Assembly: GCF_000283155.1 (NCBI RefSeq) | Contig: NW_004454165.1 | Span: 43,826,670 to 43,890,669 of the forward strand | Origin: Ceratotherium simum simum | Lineage: Eukaryota > Chordata > Mammalia > Perissodactyla > Rhinocerotidae | Length of the DNA: 64,000 bases | Direction of reading: 5' to 3' | Shown: one piece after another, positions 58,169 to 64,000 of the stretch | How positions within the stretch are numbered: position 1 is the stretch's first letter | Layout of the letters: each line of letters begins with the position of its first letter | Made by a program: the position numbers and the translations under genes | The notes under the pieces: generated by a model | Seen by the model: only the letters and a program-made list of their open reading frames with translations | Database searches by the model: none | What the model was told of the DNA's origin: nothing

Positions 58169-60239
58169 CTGCACAGACAGGAAGAGGAGAACCATTAGAC
58201 TCTGATGTACTGGCCTTGTCATCAGCTGTCTCACTGGCGTCGAGTAGGGCCTGCGGACTAAGCACTGACCACGGGCGAACACGTGGAATCTCATTTCTAA
58301 ATGCTCCATAAACACGATATCCTGCGTTTCACTTGTGAGACGTGAAATTGCAGTTTCTTAATTGGGGCAAAATTGAGCTCAGCAGTAAGCAGGCAGCAAA
58401 TCTAGTACAACGTGGCCCCTCACTCGTCCCAAAGGCACCTCACACTAAAGGAACAGAACGCCGCACTGGGGTAGCCACAGCTCAGGAAACCAGAGCGCGA
58501 GGCAGACGTGGCGTTAAAATGACGTCCGCTGTGTGTGCAGGCACGGCCCCGACTCTCCAGGGCTGAGACATTCTGAGGTCTGGGCAGCGAGGCACTGCCT
58601 CATTTTAAAAGTAAAACTCGGCCTTCCAGTTTCACACACTGCTCCCCCTTCTCCAGAAGTCGGGGTGAAATCCCAACTGGGCAGCCGTCCACGCCTCTCG
58701 CTGGGGACAGGACCCCGCCCACCGCAGGGTGTGACCCTGCACACAGACCCCTCACACGAGTCACCACAGACGGAGACTCGAGGTCAACTGCAAACTCTGA
58801 TCAAGGGGCAGGGAGCCAGGGGACCATTCTGGTCGAGCCGGGCTAGCCTTATCAATCACTGGCTCACAGAAGCCACACGAGCAAACAGACAACAGCACCA
58901 CGTGGGACCTGCGTCCGCTGGTGAGGAGTGGAGCCTACACACCGACTACCTTGGGTCTGACACGGTTCCCTTTCCAGGCACGTTTATCGCTAAGTCCAAA
59001 ACAGGAAGAACTAAAACAGTCTGTGCACCCTGGACCACACAGGAAAGAAAGGTGGAAACAGGAGGCTCCGAGTGCGAGTTCATTGTGAGTGAGGTGGACT
59101 CGACAACTGGAAAGAGGGCGGGGGGCTAGCTCCCAACAGAGAGCTCCAGATTCCAGAACCATATTCCGCCAATTCTGAGGATCCTTTCCCCCCACGTTTT
59201 AGCATCTCTGGAGTCGGAATGTGTTCTGCAATCAGTGTAAGGATGGTTTCATGGATTAATCAGCACTGCTTTCTTGCTGACGCATAATGGTACATCTCAT
59301 AACTGACAAATGTCACAGATTCCAGAAAATACAGTATTTTTCGGGCACGATGCGCCGTCGCTTGATCTGGCATCATCAGTGTCTGCTTTCCACCATGCTG
59401 TTCCCACAATGAAGTAAAGAAAACCCCAGAACACTGACTTCCCCTAAACGCAGGCCTGTGATACGCCAGAATCGCCCGGCTCCTGAAGCACCTGCACCAC
59501 GTTCTGATTATCCTGCGGCTCGGGATCAGCTCGGCACGGCCCAGTGAACCCAGAAAGGTGGAGCAAATGGGCTACCCTGGAGCCAGAATGAGACCCCCCA
59601 GCGGGGTGGCGGCTGTGGGGAAACCGACCCAGGATGAGGGGGAGAGATGCCAGCCTCCCAGCAGAGGCGTCAGCTCTGGGAGTGCAGGCACAAGGAATGA
59701 GGGCACTCCTTCAGGCTCCGCTCACCCCAACAACAGGACAAAGGTCGCTAGCTCCTTCAAGGAGCTCGGGGCTGCTGGGGGGGCGGGGGGGCGAGGACCA
59801 AGAACCTGTCATGATATAGGAGGGATACAGGAGGCGGGTGTGACGGGAGAGTGGGAATCAGCACAGAAGGGAAAGGGTGCAAAGGAGAGGACAGCGGCGG
59901 ACAGGGAGGGGGCCGACAAGACTCGGGTCCGGAATCGGCTCTGCCCGCACCTAGACCCAAAGACTGGGGAGTCGGAGAGCAGGGTCAGCAAGGAGGAAAG
60001 AGCTGAGAGAGGCCGCATCTGGCGGGTCTGACAGTGAGAGACCCAGACGCCAGCCCTGAGCGCCCTTCCTTCCAGCTGGAAAGGCAGAGCACACTTGAGA
60101 GAGAAGAGCGAGGCAGAGGGCTCACGGTTCCAGGTTCTGAAACTTACCGCCAAGCACCAGTAACAGAAGCAGCGAGGTCCTGTCCATGGACAGACAGACA
60201 CCCTACCTGACCCCACACACAAGTCACCTCAGAGTAGTC

Positions 60240-61205
60240 ACACACCTAAAGGTGAGGCTGAACTATGAAGGAAATCGAGGAACAAATCTTTGTAACCTGG
60301 AGTTAGGTCAAGATTGCTCAGACGTGACACCAAGAGCACAATCGCTGAAAGAAAAAACCTGGGTAAGCCAGACTTCATCAAAATTAAAAATACTAAAAAT
60401 TTTGTGCTTTAAAAGACACCATTAAAAAAGTTAAAAGACCAACTGGGAGAAAACATGTGCAAATCATAAAGAACCCTTCCAACTCAAAATAAGAAGACAA
60501 ATGATCCAATTAAAAAAAGAGCAAAAGATTTGAACACATACATCAACAAAGACGACGAGCAGCCACAGCACATTCAGGGCTCAACATCGTGGGAAGATGC
60601 ACCAGGGAAAGCAAAGTAAACACGAGACACCCCCTCACACCCACCAGGACACGCTCATAAAAGACAACCAGTCACACGTTTTGTCAGGATGTGGAGAAGT
60701 CAGAGCCTCCTGCCGCTGGTGGGAACGTAAACCGGTGCCGCCCCTCGGAAAACCGTTTGGCAGGATCTCAAGTAAACGTGGAGGGACCACATGACCCACA
60801 ATTCCCCTCCTAGATGCACCCAAGAAACGAAAACCTGTGTCCACACAAAAACCTGCACGTGGATGCTCTACCGCCAAAAGGGGGGAACGACTCAGTGTCC
60901 AGCAAGTGACTCACAGAAAACAAAACCTGGGGACCCACACGACGGCACCTGTTTAGCATAAAAAAGGAACAAAGCTGATGGATGCTGCCACAACGAGCCT
61001 CAAAAACACGGGAAGTGAAGGAAACCAGATGCAAAACACCACTTTTTTATGTTCCATTTACGAAATGTCCAGAGAGAGCAGGTGTACATACAAAACAGGT
61101 CGTGGATGCGGCGCTGGGGAGGGGTGATGCCACAGGCTCTTTGTGGGTGTTCTGAAATGGATTGTGGTAACAGTGACACTTCTGTAAATCTACTAAAAAT
61201 CTCAC
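60240..61205 (+). mobile_element. L1 ORF2 3' end, decayed
   Basis: CAAAGACGACGAGCAGCCAC, TTGTCAGGATGTGGAGAAG, GGGAACGTAAACCGGTGCC, CCAGCAAGTGACTC and a 3'UTR-like end (TTGTGGTAACAGTGACACTT) are strings of L1 3' end in plus orientation. Many CpG to TpG changes are absent and the sequence is more GC-rich than usual L1. Confidence 0.75.
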
Positions 61206-61424
61206 AGTGGGACGCTCTTCACAACCCCTCCCCAGCACCCCCCTCATCACTCACCCTCAGGAAAAGGGCTGAAATGATTCGTGGGTTCTGTTCTGGGCAC
61301 TGGAGCCTGAGAGGAGCCTGCCTCCTCGGGGCCTGTGCTCCAGCAGGGTGGCCAGCTTCCCCTGGGCACACGACACCCAGGACCTGTTCTGAACCCACAT
61401 GCAGCAAATATGCAGCCCTCAGAA

Positions 61425-61515
61425 CCCCTACAAGGTGGGGAAACTGAGGCACCAGGCAGTTTAGCTTGTGCACGTTCACAAGCAAGGAAATCATGGGGCT
61501 TTGAATCCAGGTGTG
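61425..61515 (-). repeat. MIR-like fragment
   Basis: AAGGTGGGGAAACTGAGGCA then ACAAGCAAGGAAATCATGGG and TTTGAATCCAGG are the reverse of the MIR tail and middle. Confidence 0.5.
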
Positions 61516-61517
61516 GC

Positions 61518-61960
61518 CAGCAGAATAATGTCCATCAAAGATGTCCAGGTCCTAATCAACAGGGCCTGTGAATGTGTCACCTCACACGGCAAAAGGGACC
61601 TTGCAGGTGGGATTAAGTTGAAGAACTTGAGTTTAGAAGGTCAGCCTGGACTATCTGGGTGGGCCTGATGTATCACAGGGTCCCCATAAGAGGGAGGCAG
61701 GAGAGACAGAGCCAAGAAGGACACGTGATGACCAGAGCACAGGCTACAGCAATTCAGGGCCTCCAGACAAGGAAGGCAGCAGCTTCCAGAAGCTGGATGA
61801 GGTGGGAAATGGATCCTCCTCGAGGCCTCCAGAAGGAACCAGCCCTGCTCACACCGACTGGGCATTTCTGGCTTCCCACTCTGGAACTGTAGGATGTAAG
61901 TCTGTGCTGTTTCAGCTACTAAGTTTGTGGTAATTTGTCAGAGCAGCCACAGGACACCGA
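61518..61960 (+). mobile_element. MLT1-like solo LTR, plus strand
   Basis: AAGATGTCCAGGTCCTAATC, GGCCTGTGAATGTGTCACC, CAAAAGGGACCTTGCAGGTG, CATAAGAGGGAGGCAGG, CCTCCAGAAGGAACCAGCCC and CTAAGTTTGTGGTAATTTG match the MLT1 (ERVL-MaLR) block order. No viral internal genes are seen. Confidence 0.85.
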
Positions 61961-62404
61961 CCATACAGAACACAGCTTCTCACGCTAACTAGTGGGCTCC
62001 GTTCTCCAGAGTCAGGGGAATGCACGAAGAAACGGGACACGGGAGGAAGTACAACATGAAGTGAAATGCAGCAATGCACCAGAGAAGCAGTGCAGACGAA
62101 GGGGTCGCATTCTCTGGACACCGCACAGCAGCTCGCTGGGAACAGGAGGGGCGTCTGGGGCATGTGCCCTCCCTCCAAAGAGCTGAGCATGGACGCCGCT
62201 TCCATGGGACCTCCAGACCCCGCTGACGGCGGCCACGCCACGGGCTCTAGAAGGACGGACGAGACTCAGAGAAAGGTGACCACTGCGCCCCCGGAGCTGC
62301 AGGGCCAGGTGGGGGATACCAGCCACATCCGCTCCTCCTGCTCAGACCTACACCTTGACAACAGGACAACTTTTGTTTGGATGGAAATGATTTCATAATT
62401 TTTA

Positions 62405-63019
62405 AAATTCAGCCAGAGATTGCTGGGAAGATGATGGCATAGGTGGACTCTGAACTCACCTCCTCCCACGGACACAACAAATTCACAACTACCCTTGGAA
62501 CAATTATCCCTGAGAGAGAACTGAAAACTGGATAAAAGGAACCCCTGCAACAAGGGACAGTGCTGACTGAGGTGGAAGAGGCAGAAATTCCTTTCAGAGA
62601 GGGAAAAAGCCACATTTTAGCCATGGTGCTTCATGGCTGGGAGCAATCCTAAGGTACGCAGCCTTCCCTGGAGGAGTCAGGGATCTGAGCAGGAGTGTTA
62701 CCACAATAAGCATCTTTTGGACTCAGCACAACCAAGACAAGTGTCAATACCTGGCTTTGCTGGCTACTAACAACAACGGGGAATACCCCCAGAAAAGCTA
62801 TGGGAGATAAGGGGGAAAAAAGCCTGCTCTTAAAGGGCCCATGCACAAATTCAGCCACTTCAGAAAGCAACCTAAAATCACCAGAAAGAAAGGGGCACAG
62901 TCCTTTGGTGAAGAGATTCACAAACATAATACTAAAAAAAGCCATCAAACCACAAGGGAAGAGAGCAAGAGAAGAAGAAAAGAACAGAGAAGAACTACTA
63001 CAATACCCAGAAAAAAAGT
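62405..63019 (+). mobile_element. L1 5'UTR and inter-ORF sequence, plus strand
   Basis: The stretch has GATTGCTGGGAAGATGATGG and CAACTACCCTTGGAACAATT, then ATACCCCCAGAAAAGCTATG, which look like a mammalian L1 5'UTR. It passes almost directly into AACCACAAGGGAAGAGAGC and ORF2. A normal ORF1 of about 1 kb is not there, so ORF1 seems deleted. Confidence 0.65.
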
Positions 63020-64000
63020 AACAAAATGGCACTTTAAATGCCAATGGACTAACTGCTCCAATCAAAAGGCATAGGGTGGCCGACTGGATAAAAAAACAAA
63101 ACCCACATATATGCTGCATACAAGAGACACACTTCAGACCTAAAGACACTCACAAACTGAAAGTGAAGGGATGGAAAAGGTACTCCATGCAAATGGCAAT
63201 GAAAATAAAGCTGGGGTAGCAATACTATTATCAGACAAAATAGACTTTAAAACAAAAACTATACCAAGAGACAAAGAAGGGGACTACATAATGATCAAGG
63301 GAACAATCCAACAAGAGGCTATAACACTGGGAAATATCTATGCACCCAACATAGGAGCACCTAAATATATAAAGCAATTAACAGACATAAAAGGAGAAAT
63401 AGACAGAAACACAATAATAGTAGGGACTTTAACACCCCACTTACACCAATGCATAGATCATCCAAACAGAAGATCAATAAGGAAACATTGGCCTTAAACG
63501 ACACATTAGACCAGATGGACTTAGTAGATATCTACAGAACATTGCATCCAAAAACCGCAGAATACACATTCCTTTTGAATGCACACGGAACCTTCTCCAG
63601 GATCGGTCACATATTAGGCCACAAAACAAGTCTCAACAAATTTAAGACTGAACTAATACCAAGGATCTTTTCTGACCACAACAGTATGAAACTAGAAATC
63701 AACTAAAGGAAGAAAATTGGAAAAGCCACAAATATGTGGAGATTAAACAAAATGCTACTGAACAACAATTGGGTCAACAAAGAAATGAAAGGAGAAATCA
63801 AAAAATATCTGGAGACGAAAATGAAAATATGACATGCCAAAATTTATGGGATACAGCAAAAGCAGTTCTAAGAGAGAAGTTTATAGCAATACAGGCCTAC
63901 CTCAACAAACAAGAAAAATCTCAAATAAACAATCTAACAGTGCACCTAAAGGAACTGGAAAAAGAAGAACAAAGCCCAAAATCAGTAGAAGGAAGGAAAT
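63020..64000 (+). pseudogene. L1 ORF2 endonuclease region, broken
   Basis: The stretch encodes L1 endonuclease pieces: CCIQETH (catalytic Glu present), GVAILLSDKIDFKTK, NIYAPNIGAPKYIKQL, IDIYRTLHPK-like VDIYRTLHPKTAEYTF, and [11 protein letters not shown] (catalytic His kept). The GDFNTP motif is damaged and shifted (GTLTP), and the usual IDHI is IGHI, so a catalytic Asp is lost. Frameshifts divide it in at least two frames. The element continues past the window. Confidence 0.88.

Larger units (their letters stand above)
1..64000 (-). other. RASA3: RASA3 gene, internal portion (introns 2 to 21)
   Basis: The whole window is inside one minus-strand gene. Nineteen exons translate to a protein that matches, almost residue for residue, the mammalian RASA3 sequence I know, from the C2A domain to the Btk motif. 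RASA3 is a GTPase-activating protein that switches off Ras and Rap1 at the inner face of the plasma membrane. It is recruited by its PH domain, which binds PI(4,5)P2 and Ins(1,3,4,5)P4. In mouse it is needed for normal platelets and red cells. All inner splice sites are canonical except one GC donor. The first two coding exons and the last ones fall outside the window. I did not see a second gene in the introns on either strand. Confidence 0.95.
58169..64000 (-). other. RASA3: Intron 2, part (at least 5.8 kb)
   Basis: No exon 2 is visible up to 64000. From 58169 to 60240 the sequence is GC-rich and unique, and I could not name any element. The rest holds L1, MIR and MLT1 remnants. Confidence 0.55.

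Overview
This is nuclear DNA from a placental mammal, almost certainly a perissodactyl (horse, rhino or tapir group). Six tRNA-derived SINEs of the equine ERE type are scattered through it, recognisable by the GGGGCCGGCCC end and the 'GGGATCCGAACCCGGGCC' box. Alongside them are L1, MIR, L2, MER5 and MLT1-like remnants. There are no bacterial-type operons, no rRNA or functional tRNA genes and no CRISPR.

The window lies entirely inside one gene on the minus strand, RASA3 (Ras p21 protein activator 3, also GAP1-IP4BP or GAPIII). I reconstructed 19 consecutive coding exons with flanking splice sites. They run from 58168 (5' side of the gene) down to 131 (3' side). Every exon junction keeps the reading frame, and the product covers about residues 58 to 714 of a protein of roughly 834. 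The exons encode, in order: the second half of C2A, all of C2B, the RasGAP domain with the arginine finger (Arg371) and the FLRFFAPA motif, the PH domain, and the Btk-type zinc motif (His, Cys, Cys, Cys all present). The first exons lie beyond base 64000 and the last few lie before base 1. Exon numbers 3 to 21 are inferred from the known 24-exon human gene.

Layout. From 1 to 24 kb the window holds 16 closely packed exons (C2B to Btk). From 24 to 36 kb is a 12.7 kb intron with ERE, MLT1, L1 and a repeat array. Exon 5 is at 36.3 kb and exon 4 at 45.5 kb, separated by a 9.2 kb intron. A 12.5 kb intron follows, rich in tandem repeats, then exon 3 at 58.1 kb. The last 5.8 kb is intron 2 with L1 and LTR debris.

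The most striking feature beyond the gene is a very high density of tandem-repeat arrays: about 17 minisatellite or low-complexity blocks in 64 kb. Several touch splice sites. An 18-bp VNTR (about 40 copies) begins only about 15 bases from the exon 15 donor. A 40-bp duplication copies the exon 12 end and its donor. Another array repeats GTAAGT-type donor motifs in the sense strand. One intron uses a GC donor in place of GT. I see no wholly new gene or defence-like system; the unusual content is in the architecture of the introns.
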